Positions 55,130 to 62,344 of a DNA stretch of 64,000 bases are shown one piece after another; within the stretch, counting starts at the first letter, position 1; every line of letters begins with the position of its first letter. The DNA is from Rodentibacter sp. Ppn85 (lineage in GTDB: Bacteria > Pseudomonadota > Gammaproteobacteria > Enterobacterales > Pasteurellaceae). Made by a program: the position numbers and the translations under genes. The notes under the pieces are model-generated. The model did no database searches and was not told the DNA's origin. It saw only the letters and a list, made by a program, of their open reading frames with translations. The stretch is taken from NCBI RefSeq assembly GCF_001999335.1, contig NZ_MLHS01000035.1, forward strand, positions 1-64,000, in the 5' to 3' direction.

Positions 55130-56950
55130 ATGGCAATTTTACCGAGTGTACTGTCCTACTGGGCAAACCGTGTAGAGACGGCAAAGTTTGGCGAAACAGA
55201 GAAAGAGATTGCTGCAGGTTGCGAAAAAACAGGTTTAACGCGATCGACATTTTTACGGCAGATAAAACCTTTTCGCCCCCGGAATGGGCGCAAGGTACGA
55301 CGTGATAAAGGGGTAAACCAGTTGGAGTTGGATGAATTGAAATTGATTAGTGCTGCCTGGCTTTATACGCGCCGTAAAAATAACAAATCAATGATGACAT
55401 TAGAACGCGTACTGACCGTGTTGAGAACCAATAACAAAATTAAGGCGGAATTTGTAGATAAAAGTACTGGTGAGATTCGACCCTATTCAACAAGCTCGGT
55501 GGATAGAGCGTTAAGAAATGCCTGTTTACATCCTGACCAGCTACTACGTCCTGCACCTGTCGTACAGCTACAAAGTCAACATCCTAACCATGTTTGGCAA
55601 ATAGACCCGTCTTTATGTGTATTGTACTACCTTAAGGAAGCAGGCAAAGGCAATGGGCTGTGTGTGATGGAGGCGGAACAGTTCTATAAAAATAAACCCG
55701 CTAATGTAGCGAAGGTAGAGCCACAACGGGTGTGGCGTTATGTGATTACCGACCACGCAAGCGGTGTAATTTATGTGGAATATGTTTATGGCGGCGAAAC
55801 AGCGGAAAACATTAGTGAAACCTTTATTAACGCTATTCAGAAAAAAGAGAGCCCTGCGGAGCCATTTTTTGGCGTACCGAAAATCTTGATGTTTGACCGA
55901 GGCAGTGCCAATACTTCGCAAATGTTCACGCACTTACTGAATCAATTAGATGTGAAAATTGAAGTGCCAAAAGCGCACAACGCCCGAGCCAAGGGGCAAG
56001 TGGAGAAAGGCAATGACATTGTAGAACGACAATTTGAAAGTGGATTGCGGTTTATGAATGTGTCTGGGCTGGACGAGTTAAATCAACTTGCCCACCAATG
56101 GATGCGATATTTCAATGGCAAAATGGTGCATTCACGCCACGGGCGGACACGTTATCAAATGTGGCAATTTATCCGCCCCGAGCAGTTGATTGTGCCACCG
56201 AGCCGTGAAATTTGCCAAGAGTTGATGATTACCGCACTTTCTGAGCGTGTAGTTAGCGACAAATTGGAAATTAACTTCGAAAGCCGTCGTTATGATGTAC
56301 GAGATGTGCCTGATGTAAAAATCGGTGAAAAAATTACGGTAGGCAAAAATCCTTATCGCCCTGAATGCGTACAAGTGCAATGTTTTGAACGTGAGGTTGA
56401 TAAAGAGGGTAAAGAAAGCCTGAAACCTTACTGGGTGATACTGGAGCCTGTCGAAATCAATGAATACGGTTTCCGTGTCGATGCTGCAATGATTGGCCAA
56501 GAATACAAGGCTCATAAGAAAACCGAGTTTGAAATCCATAAAGAGCAGGCAGAACAGCTGGCTTACGGCGTAACCAATGAAGATGACCTGAAACGCGCAA
56601 AAAAAGCAAATACACCATTATTTAGTGGCGAAATCAACCCTTACAAACATATTGAAGAAACGGATTTAAATTGGTTTATACCAAGAAAAGGTCAAGAACA
56701 CGAACTGACTATCAACGCCCGCCGCGTAGAGTTATTGCCAATGTCGGTTGTGGAATTTGCTAAATCCGGTAAAGCACAATGGGGCGATTTATGGACGGCA
56801 GAGTGTTATCAATGGGTAAACGGTAGATATCCGCAAGGTGTGCCGAGTGAGGAAGCAGAACGACTTTTAAATCTTAGCTTCGATGACTTCAAGGCAGAAT
56901 TTATTGCGCCTATACCGACCAAATCACCATTACGATTAATTGCCGCTTAG
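55130..56950 (+). CDS. MuA-type DDE transposase
   Basis: The enzyme catalyses replicative transposition of the phage genome. From the ATG at 55130 the 606-residue product has an N-terminal DNA-binding part. The integrase core carries Asp159 (HVWQIDPSL), Asp256 (ILMFDRGSAN) and Glu292 (KGQVEKGNDIVER), a complete DDE triad. The C-terminal part includes the Mu-transposase barrel region (LEINFESRRYDVRDVPDVKI). The upstream GTG (55115) overlaps the previous stop; ATG with GAGAGG ahead is preferred. It resembles BcepMu-type transposases more than Mu A in its short N-terminus. Confidence 0.92.
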   Translation: MAILPSVLSYWANRVETAKFGETEKEIAAGCEKTGLTRSTFLRQIKPFRPRNGRKVRRDKGVNQLELDELKLISAAWLYTRRKNNKSMMTLERVLTVLRTNNKIKAEFVDKSTGEIRPYSTSSVDRALRNACLHPDQLLRPAPVVQLQSQHPNHVWQIDPSLCVLYYLKEAGKGNGLCVMEAEQFYKNKPANVAKVEPQRVWRYVITDHASGVIYVEYVYGGETAENISETFINAIQKKESPAEPFFGVPKILMFDRGSANTSQMFTHLLNQLDVKIEVPKAHNARAKGQVEKGNDIVERQFESGLRFMNVSGLDELNQLAHQWMRYFNGKMVHSRHGRTRYQMWQFIRPEQLIVPPSREICQELMITALSERVVSDKLEINFESRRYDVRDVPDVKIGEKITVGKNPYRPECVQVQCFEREVDKEGKESLKPYWVILEPVEINEYGFRVDAAMIGQEYKAHKKTEFEIHKEQAEQLAYGVTNEDDLKRAKKANTPLFSGEINPYKHIEETDLNWFIPRKGQEHELTINARRVELLPMSVVEFAKSGKAQWGDLWTAECYQWVNGRYPQGVPSEEAERLLNLSFDDFKAEFIAPIPTKSPLRLIAA

Positions 56951-56967
56951 AAAAAAGGAGCATAACA

Positions 56968-58146
56968 ATGCTAAAGCTAAAACAGGTATTAGAGGAAAAA
57001 CATATTTCTCAACGCAAACTGGCAGGGCTTTTATCGGTATCACCGGCAGTAATTGCTAATTTAGTTAATCACAGTTTACTGATTAAAACAGATACGGAGC
57101 AATTTAAATTCCGGCTTGAGGAAGTGTTGAAAAATTTAGGGATTTCGACCGCACTTTCTGAGCTTTTAACGGAGGTTTCCACCGGTGCGCCAACACCGGC
57201 GGAAATGCCAACTACTAATGAAGAACCACCAACATTAATAGAGGACGACACTATGTTACTCGCAAAACAGGCTTTATTTCCAGCCACAAAACAACATTTT
57301 TCACTTTTTTCCAATCCATTTACCGATGAAGTGCGTTCTGCCGATGAGGTTTTCGCCTCACCAGATGTGCGTTATGTACGCGAAGCCTTATTTCAGACGG
57401 CAAAATTCGGCGGCTTTGTCGCAGTCGTCGGTGAAAGTGGCGCAGGCAAGTCCACATTGCGGCGCGACCTAATTGACCGCATCCACAGTGAAAACCTGCC
57501 GGTAGTGGTGATTGAGCCGTACATTATCGCGATGGAAGACAACGACTTAAAAGGCAAAACATTGAAAGCTGCCCATATTGCCGAAGCGATTATTAATACC
57601 CTTGCTCCGTTAGAAAACGTGAAACGCTCACCGGAAGCCCGTTTTCGTCAGTTGCATCGGGTATTAAAAGACAGCGCACGCGCAGGTAATCAACATATTC
57701 TGATTATTGAAGAAGCGCATAGCTTACCTGTGCCGACACTGAAACATTTAAAACGCTTTTTTGAGCTCGAAGACGGCTTTAAAAAACTACTTTCAATTGT
57801 TCTAGTTGGACAGCCGGAACTGAAATTAAAGTTATCCGAGCGTAATTTTGAGGTGCGTGAGGTAGTACAACGTTGTGAAGTGGTTGAGCTTGCCCCGCTG
57901 GATACCTGTTTAGAGCAATACGTTGAATGGCGCTTAAAAGCCGTTAACCGTAAGGTCACCGATATTTTTGACCGTGATGCGCTTGAAGCGGTGCGAGCTC
58001 GTCTGGTGATGACCAATAGTCGCAATAAAACCCAGGTCAGCCTGTTATATCCGCTTGCCGTCGGCAATTTGTTGACCGCCGCGATGAATTTAGCCGCCGA
58101 ACTGGGCGCGCCATTAGTTTCCGGTGATGTGGTTAAAGGGGTGTAA
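56968..58146 (+). CDS. MuB-type target-DNA ATPase
   Basis: MuB captures target DNA and stimulates the transposase. The 392-residue product has an N-terminal helix-turn-helix (LEEKHISQRKLAGLLSVSPA, residues 8-27), like MuB. The AAA+ ATPase core has Walker A VVGESGAGKSTLRRDL (Gly155-Ser162) and Walker B QHILIIEEAH near residue 247. The sensor region SIVLVGQPELKLKLSE follows. It lies 17 bp after the transposase gene. Confidence 0.92.
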   Translation: MLKLKQVLEEKHISQRKLAGLLSVSPAVIANLVNHSLLIKTDTEQFKFRLEEVLKNLGISTALSELLTEVSTGAPTPAEMPTTNEEPPTLIEDDTMLLAKQALFPATKQHFSLFSNPFTDEVRSADEVFASPDVRYVREALFQTAKFGGFVAVVGESGAGKSTLRRDLIDRIHSENLPVVVIEPYIIAMEDNDLKGKTLKAAHIAEAIINTLAPLENVKRSPEARFRQLHRVLKDSARAGNQHILIIEEAHSLPVPTLKHLKRFFELEDGFKKLLSIVLVGQPELKLKLSERNFEVREVVQRCEVVELAPLDTCLEQYVEWRLKAVNRKVTDIFDRDALEAVRARLVMTNSRNKTQVSLLYPLAVGNLLTAAMNLAAELGAPLVSGDVVKGV

Positions 58147-58478
58147 TGATGAAAAATTGCAATCAAAAACACCAAGTTACATTGAATTTAGCCAATATAT
58201 CTTTGCTTGCGCAATTAAATGCAGCACACAAGGCGGTAATGGCGTGCGCCAGATATGGTTTAACCGTTATCGAACTTCGTTTTAGCGGTTCCATGCCGAC
58301 TTTAGAAGTGCAGCATAACCCACTAACGCAAAAATGGCTGGATAACCATAAAGCGATTATTTATATGCATAGTAATAATGCCAATAATCAGGTGATATCT
58401 ACGGCACAACGCCGGTTATGCGGTTGCTGGGTAGTTTTTTCTTTTCCACGTTATCAATCAACACAATCAATACATTAA
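58146..58478 (+). CDS. Early protein of unknown function
   Basis: The 110-residue product begins MMKNCNQKHQVTLNLANISL. It has a compact first half (NAAHKAVMACARYGLTVIEL; RFSGSMPTLEVQHNP) and a C-terminal part with LCGCWVVFSF. The start overlaps the MuB stop (TAATG). No family is recognised. Its place between MuB and Gam matches the region of small early genes in Mu. Confidence 0.6.
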   Translation: MMKNCNQKHQVTLNLANISLLAQLNAAHKAVMACARYGLTVIELRFSGSMPTLEVQHNPLTQKWLDNHKAIIYMHSNNANNQVISTAQRRLCGCWVVFSFPRYQSTQSIH

Positions 58479-58488
58479 GGAGTAAAAA

Positions 58489-59013
58489 ATGGCTAAAAGA
58501 GCAACTAGAATTAAAACTGACGCACAAGTTTACGTACCGCAAACCCGCGAAGATGTCGCCAGTGATATTAAGACAATTGGTGATTTGAATCGTGAAATCA
58601 CCCGTTTAGAAACGGAAATGAACGACGCTATCGCAAAAATCACCGAAGACTACAAAGATAAGTTCACACCATTACAAGAACGCATTAAGCATCTGTCGAA
58701 TGGGGTTCAATTCTGGAGCGAAGCGAACCGTGACCAAATTACCAACGGTGGAAAAACCAAAACCGCTAACTTAGTCACTGGCGAAGTATCCTGGCGAGTG
58801 CGCACCCCATCGGTAAAAATTACAGGTGTGGATTCCGTGCTGCAAAACTTGCGCATTCATGGTTTAGATCGTTTTATCCGCATTAAGGAAGAAATCAATA
58901 AAGAAGCGATTCTTAATGAGAAAAGTGCGGTCATCGGCATTGCGGGCATTAAAGTGATTACAGGCGTAGAAGACTTTGTGATCACTCCATTTGAACAAGA
59001 CGCAGCGTATTAA
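58489..59013 (+). CDS. gam: Mu Gam-like host-nuclease inhibitor
   Basis: Gam binds double-strand DNA ends, like Ku, and protects them from exonucleases. The 174-residue product starts MAKRATRIKTDAQVYVPQTR. Long helices RLETEMNDAIAKITEDYKDK form the coiled dimer arm, and TKTANLVTGEVSWRVRTPSV is the strand region of Gam. AAAGTGCGGTC, an uptake core, lies within the gene (58923-58931). Ribosome site AAGGAGT. Confidence 0.9.
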   Translation: MAKRATRIKTDAQVYVPQTREDVASDIKTIGDLNREITRLETEMNDAIAKITEDYKDKFTPLQERIKHLSNGVQFWSEANRDQITNGGKTKTANLVTGEVSWRVRTPSVKITGVDSVLQNLRIHGLDRFIRIKEEINKEAILNEKSAVIGIAGIKVITGVEDFVITPFEQDAAY

Positions 59014-59024
59014 GGAGGTTTGAA

Positions 59025-59219
59025 ATGTGGCATCCGACAAAACATGAAGCGGAGCGCGCTGAAAAATTAATACAAACCGGCAAACTCAATCCGCAAGAAA
59101 AAATGGCAATGCGCGCCATTATCCATGCTCATCACGTACTGGGAACGAGAGATTGGTTACAGCGCGCCGTATTGATGGCTTTAGAGCAAAAGTACAAAGG
59201 GCAATTGGCGGAGATATAA
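59025..59219 (+). CDS. Small early protein
   Basis: The 64-residue product MWHPTKHEAERAEKLIQTGK is helical and basic, with ribosome site AAGGAGG just before. No function is recognised; it belongs to the early operon between Gam and the next small gene. Confidence 0.6.
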   Translation: MWHPTKHEAERAEKLIQTGKLNPQEKMAMRAIIHAHHVLGTRDWLQRAVLMALEQKYKGQLAEI

Positions 59220-59221
59220 GC

Positions 59222-59434
59222 ATGATTGGCGCATTTACCCCTCGTAGCTGGGAGAGTATTAAATCTGATGTCGTGCGTGACTTAGCTGCAACAGTTGACG
59301 TGCTGGAAATGGCGAAAGACGCGCTGATTGAAAGTGATATTCAAGAAAGTTTACGGTTATTTCGTATCGTGCAGGGCGATTTAACAAGATACGAAACATT
59401 AATCAGATTGAATTATGGCAAAAATAAGGAATAA
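59222..59434 (+). CDS. Small early protein
   Basis: The 70-residue product MIGAFTPRSWESIKSDVVRD is helical and begins 2 bp after the previous stop, with ribosome site GGAGA inside the end of that gene. Unknown; probably an early modulator. Confidence 0.6.
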   Translation: MIGAFTPRSWESIKSDVVRDLAATVDVLEMAKDALIESDIQESLRLFRIVQGDLTRYETLIRLNYGKNKE

Positions 59435-59438
59435 ATCG

Positions 59439-59996
59439 ATGAAAGTGACATTTACCCCACCAAGACCGACTTGTAACGACGACGGTTTTGCCGCGCAAAC
59501 CGTGCATGAGTTTATTAAAAAATATTATCCGGATTCTTATCATGAGGACGCGTTGGTCGCGGAAGAATTTCAGGATGGTATCTATGAAGCATTAATTAAT
59601 GAACTTTATTTGTATCATGATCCGCAAGTTTTAATGAACATTTTAATCAGGGATTATGATTGGGAGTTTACGGCTGATAATTGGGATAAAATCCAGCATT
59701 TTGACTTTTTTGTCCGAGACAGATTAAAAGAAAAAGAGCTGCAATGGGTTAAGGATAATGACATTAAACCGCCTTTTCCAGTGGGTTCGAAAGTACGCCT
59801 ACCGGCGCATTATGACGAGGCTGTCGGTATTATCAACAAAATCTACGAATACGACCCCGCCAGATACTGTGTACTAACCGAAAAACAGGTGCAATACAAC
59901 AAAGAAATGGAAAGCATGGGGAAATCAGAGCGACAAGGCGGCTATGTCTTAAAATTTGAAGATGTGGAATTGGTTGAGGAGTATAAGAGATGCTAA
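59439..59996 (+). CDS. Early protein of unknown function
   Basis: The 185-residue product begins MKVTFTPPRPTCNDDGFAAQ. The N-terminal part is helical and acidic. The C-terminal part (PPFPVGSKVRLPAHYDEAVG, then RYCVLTEKQVQYN and GGYVLKFEDVELVEEY) reads like a small beta barrel (SH3-like). It overlaps the next gene by 7 bp. The family is not recognised. Confidence 0.6.
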   Translation: MKVTFTPPRPTCNDDGFAAQTVHEFIKKYYPDSYHEDALVAEEFQDGIYEALINELYLYHDPQVLMNILIRDYDWEFTADNWDKIQHFDFFVRDRLKEKELQWVKDNDIKPPFPVGSKVRLPAHYDEAVGIINKIYEYDPARYCVLTEKQVQYNKEMESMGKSERQGGYVLKFEDVELVEEYKRC

Positions 59997-60229
59997 AAGA
60001 AAGTGATTTAATTGAAGATCATGATTATGTGTCAAAGAATGCCAAAATATATAAAACCCATTTAATCAGCTGGAGACGTATTTTTAAAGTCAATCATACT
60101 CAGGGGTATATTACATATTGTGAAATGAAATGGCTCAAGAATGGTTTTAAAGCAACACTGAAAACCATATCAATTAAATCGTTTTTAAGATGGGCGGTGG
60201 CTGATGTTACGCCCAAGGAGGCAAAATGA
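59990..60229 (+). CDS. Small early protein
   Basis: The 79-residue product MLKESDLIEDHDYVSKNAKI is basic, with many Lys and Trp (LISWRRIFKV; FLRWAVADV). It overlaps both neighbours (7 and 4 bp), so the three genes are translationally linked. Function unknown. Confidence 0.55.
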   Translation: MLKESDLIEDHDYVSKNAKIYKTHLISWRRIFKVNHTQGYITYCEMKWLKNGFKATLKTISIKSFLRWAVADVTPKEAK

Positions 60230-60783
60230 ACATATTTATCACACACAGCAACCGGCTAATAGACTTTGCCAATCCGCAAAACAGCGACATTCACATTGAC
60301 GATATTATTCACCATTTATCCATGATTCCGCGATTCGGCGGGAAATTGGATGTACATTATTCGGTATTAGACCATAGTGTTTTCGCTGCGACGATTGCTA
60401 AAACACTTATAAAAATGGAAGACGAAGCGGTGTTTGCGGTGTTAATGCACGATGCACAAGAGGCTTATTTAGGGGACGTTCCAACACCTCTGAAAAGACT
60501 ATTGCCGGACTATAAAGCCATAGAGCACGCATTTGAGGCTGTTATTCGCACCAAATTTAAAATCAATACCTCCCCTGAAATTGAAACGCTAGTGAAAACG
60601 GCAGACTTATTAGCACTAAAAGCTGAAAAACAAGCGTTTTTTGATACCCTGCCTGTGCACGAGCAACACTGGAGGTTTCTAAATAAACTGCCACTTGTAC
60701 CGCTTTCAGCACGAGATTATATCAATAGCAAGGATAGGTTTAGAGATGCCTTTAACTACTATAGTAAGGTGCTAAATCTGTAA
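60226..60783 (+). CDS. HD-domain nucleotide phosphohydrolase (YfbR-like)
   Basis: The 185-residue product has the HD-domain metal motif: His in SVLDHSVFAA, His-Asp in AVLMHDAQEAYLGDVPTPLK, and Asp in VKTADLLAL. These blocks line up with E. coli YfbR, a 5'-deoxynucleotidase (SEHS, MYHDASEVLTGDLPTPVK, VKQADAL). In the phage it may change the nucleotide pool in early infection. The phage lacks a PurZ-type gene, so a role in 2-aminoadenine DNA is not supported. Confidence 0.82.
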   Translation: MNIFITHSNRLIDFANPQNSDIHIDDIIHHLSMIPRFGGKLDVHYSVLDHSVFAATIAKTLIKMEDEAVFAVLMHDAQEAYLGDVPTPLKRLLPDYKAIEHAFEAVIRTKFKINTSPEIETLVKTADLLALKAEKQAFFDTLPVHEQHWRFLNKLPLVPLSARDYINSKDRFRDAFNYYSKVLNL

Positions 60784-60812
60784 TCAGACCTAAAAATTCC
60801 AACATATCATTC

Positions 60813-60834
60813 AGCCTTCTCGCCAGAGAAGGCT
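60813..60834 (+). promoter_or_regulatory. Perfect hairpin before the gp16-like gene
   Basis: AGCCTTCTC (60813-60821), loop GCCA, GAGAAGGCT (60826-60834): 9-bp stem but no U-run after it. It could be a translation or attenuation structure for the two-gene gp16-Mor unit. Confidence 0.5.
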
Positions 60835-60859
60835 TAGTCATATGACGGAGAGGACAAAT

Positions 60860-61333
60860 ATGGAACAAAAAGAAACAAGAAGAAAACAATTAATTCAGCT
60901 TATTCATATTGGGAAAAGCAAGCTACAAATGGATAAAGAGGTTTATCGCCTTTTTCTTGTTAATACTGTTGGCAAAGATAGTTGCGCGCAAATGGATTTT
61001 ATTGAGTTAAATAAAGTCTTGGATGCTATGAAAAAACGTGGTTTTCAGGTTGTTGGCGGGCGCTTTAAATATGCCAACCACAAACATCCACAAAGCTTCA
61101 CCCCGGAGAGCAGTAATATCGTTAAAAAAATTCGGTCAAAATGGCTTGAAATGCATTATCAGGGTATAATTAAAAATAGCAGTGAAGCTTCATTAAATGC
61201 TTACATTGCTAAGATTGCAAAGAATAAAGACGGACAGCCGATTCCTTTTGTTACCTGGCTTGATAACGGTCAGGCTATAAGGGTTTTAGAGACACTGAAG
61301 AAATGGCAGCAACGTGAATTGGGAGGCAAGTGA
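60860..61333 (+). CDS. Mu gp16-like protein (DUF1018)
   Basis: The 157-residue product begins MEQKETRRKQLIQLIHIGKS. It has the DUF1018 blocks LQMDKEVYRLFLVNTVGKDS, MKKRGFQVVGGRFKYANHK, and VKKIRSKWLEMHYQGIIKNS. In Mu gp16 precedes Mor in the early operon; its function is unknown. An ATG six codons upstream (60842) is possible; AGAGGAC favours 60860. Confidence 0.85.
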   Translation: MEQKETRRKQLIQLIHIGKSKLQMDKEVYRLFLVNTVGKDSCAQMDFIELNKVLDAMKKRGFQVVGGRFKYANHKHPQSFTPESSNIVKKIRSKWLEMHYQGIIKNSSEASLNAYIAKIAKNKDGQPIPFVTWLDNGQAIRVLETLKKWQQRELGGK

Positions 61334-61683
61334 TGATCACTCAAATGGAAATAGCGCGCCACGAACTTTTGCGTGATATTGAAGACAATGTGAATGCGCT
61401 ATGCAAAAATTACAAACTTGATGCGGAGGTTTGTGAGCAAATTTCAACAGGCGTTGCTGACTTTCTGGCGGAGCATTATGCCGGGCAGGTTATTTCATTT
61501 CCGAAAGACTTTCATTATAAGATTGCCCAACGGGATTTGGATATTTATAATGACTTTACCGGTAATAATTGGTTTTTCTTGGTAAAAAAATATAATATGA
61601 CCGAATCGGGTATTCGTAAGGTTATTAATCGGGTTCGTAAACGTGTTGCTAAACATCAGCAGCCTGATCTATTTTGTGAATAA
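61333..61683 (+). CDS. mor: Mor-like middle/late transcription activator
   Basis: The 116-residue product begins MITQMEIARHELLRDIEDNV. It has the Mor dimerisation part (NALCKNYKLDAEVCEQISTG) and a C-terminal helix-turn-helix (FLVKKYNMTESGIRKVINRV). In Mu, Mor binds an inverted repeat and turns on the middle promoter. Here it is at the far end of the early operon, more than 10 kb from the late genes, and would act in trans on the leftward operons. The dyads at 43018 and 50871 are candidate sites. Confidence 0.88.
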   Translation: MITQMEIARHELLRDIEDNVNALCKNYKLDAEVCEQISTGVADFLAEHYAGQVISFPKDFHYKIAQRDLDIYNDFTGNNWFFLVKKYNMTESGIRKVINRVRKRVAKHQQPDLFCE

Positions 61684-61722
61684 AAAACAGCTCCACTGAT
61701 CTAAAAATGAAGCTGTTTTTGT
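61684..61722 (+). terminator. Terminator of the early operon
   Basis: AAAACAGCT (61684-61692) pairs with AGCTGTTTT (61711-61719), followed by T residues and GTTTCC. It stops early transcripts before the prophage end and the yeaD fragment. Confidence 0.82.
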
Positions 61723-61742
61723 TTCCTTACCTACTAACTTTC

Positions 61743-61759
61743 TTTTTCATATTTTGTAA
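61743..61759. repeat. 17-bp sequence shared by both prophage ends
   Basis: TTTTTCATATTTTGTAA (61743-61759) also occurs, same orientation, at 25621-25637, near the other prophage end. A related unit TTTTTCATTTTTTGT follows at 61763. It may be a host-factor or transposase accessory site, though low complexity limits certainty. Confidence 0.5.
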
Positions 61760-61810
61760 TTGTTTTTCATTTTTTGTCTTATAACTTCCATTATCTTCCC
61801 CACAAGTCCC

Positions 61811-61846
61811 TTATTTATCTCGCTGACACTATATTATTTATCTCAC
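61811..61846 (-). repeat. Right-end transposase sites (two copies)
   Basis: On the plus strand TTATTTATCTCGC (61811-61823) and TTATTTATCTCAC (61834-61846), 23 bp apart. They are the inverted counterparts of the sites at the left end (GYGMGATAAATMA). The outer one lies 9 bp from the prophage end, the same distance as on the left. Confidence 0.82.
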
Positions 61847-61855
61847 TTAGGATCA

Positions 61856-61861
61856 TCAACC
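61856..61861. repeat. Right copy of prophage target duplication
   Basis: TCAACC (TCAACCT to 61862), the same as at 25560-25565, just outside the right prophage end. Confidence 0.75.
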
Positions 61862-62343
61862 TGATGAATATCGCCGATATGAAAATAACTATGCAATGCG
61901 ACTTCTGCCGGTTGCTGTCCGTAATGGGTAAAAAGAAGTCGGCATTTCCGTTCAAACAGCATTTCAATTTTTGCCTCAATGATTTGATTTTGATCAAACA
62001 ACGCAAAAACTAACCGCACTTTATCCGGTTGAATCTCATAATCGGAAAGCTGCCATAGACGTAGCCTTGCCGTTCCATGTGCAGGAGATCGCTTTGTACC
62101 GAACCAAGGGTAGCAAATCGGCACACCGCCTCGAATTGCCGTGCCTAACTCAAATGGGTCTATTTCACTTAACCAAAGCAAATCTTGTTGTTCGTAATGC
62201 GGTTTCCAGCTTAACAACTGGGCGCCTTGTAAGGTAATTTTTGCTTTCCCGACCTGATGATCCAAGCAAATAACCGGAACCTCATTGTAATGATATAAAC
62301 TTAATTGCGGCGTGAGATCGGTGATTTTATTAATAACTGGCAT
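61856..62343 (-). pseudogene. yeaD: N-terminal part of D-hexose-6-phosphate mutarotase, cut off by the prophage
   Basis: The frame begins MPVINKITDLTPQLSLYHYN. It shows the aldose-1-epimerase-like blocks LQGAQLLSWKPHYEQQDLLW, GTAIRGGVPICYPWFG, and AHGTARLRLWQ, ending at LHSYFHIGDIHQV. After the insertion point the frame reads four phage-derived residues (DDPK) and stops at 61843. The C-terminal third is at 25220-25565. Intact YeaD converts alpha and beta anomers of glucose-6-phosphate-type sugars. The next gene starts one base beyond. Confidence 0.93.
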
Positions 62344-62344
62344 T

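Larger units (their letters stand above)
25566..61855. mobile_element. Mu-like transposable prophage, about 36.3 kb, inserted in yeaD
   Basis: Boundaries follow from the split host gene, the flanking TCAACC(T) repeat, and paired 13-bp sites at both ends. Contents: MuA-type DDE transposase and MuB ATPase, Gam, gp16 and Mor homologues, short repressor, Mu-type head genes (protease, capsid, portal, terminase, F, G), a long flexible-tail module, lysis genes, com and an adenine methylase. The early block runs rightward and the rest leftward from a centre near 53.3 kb, so the early block is inverted compared with Mu, as in BcepMu. The right end begins TG on its inward strand, as Mu ends do. The left end as drawn begins TA, which is atypical. 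At least two genes are damaged. Confidence 0.95.

Noticed and set aside
60226-60783. HD protein as DatZ of a 2-aminoadenine (Z-DNA) phage
   Set aside because: No PurZ-like or DpoZ-like gene is present in the prophage, and the motifs align better with YfbR-type nucleotidases.
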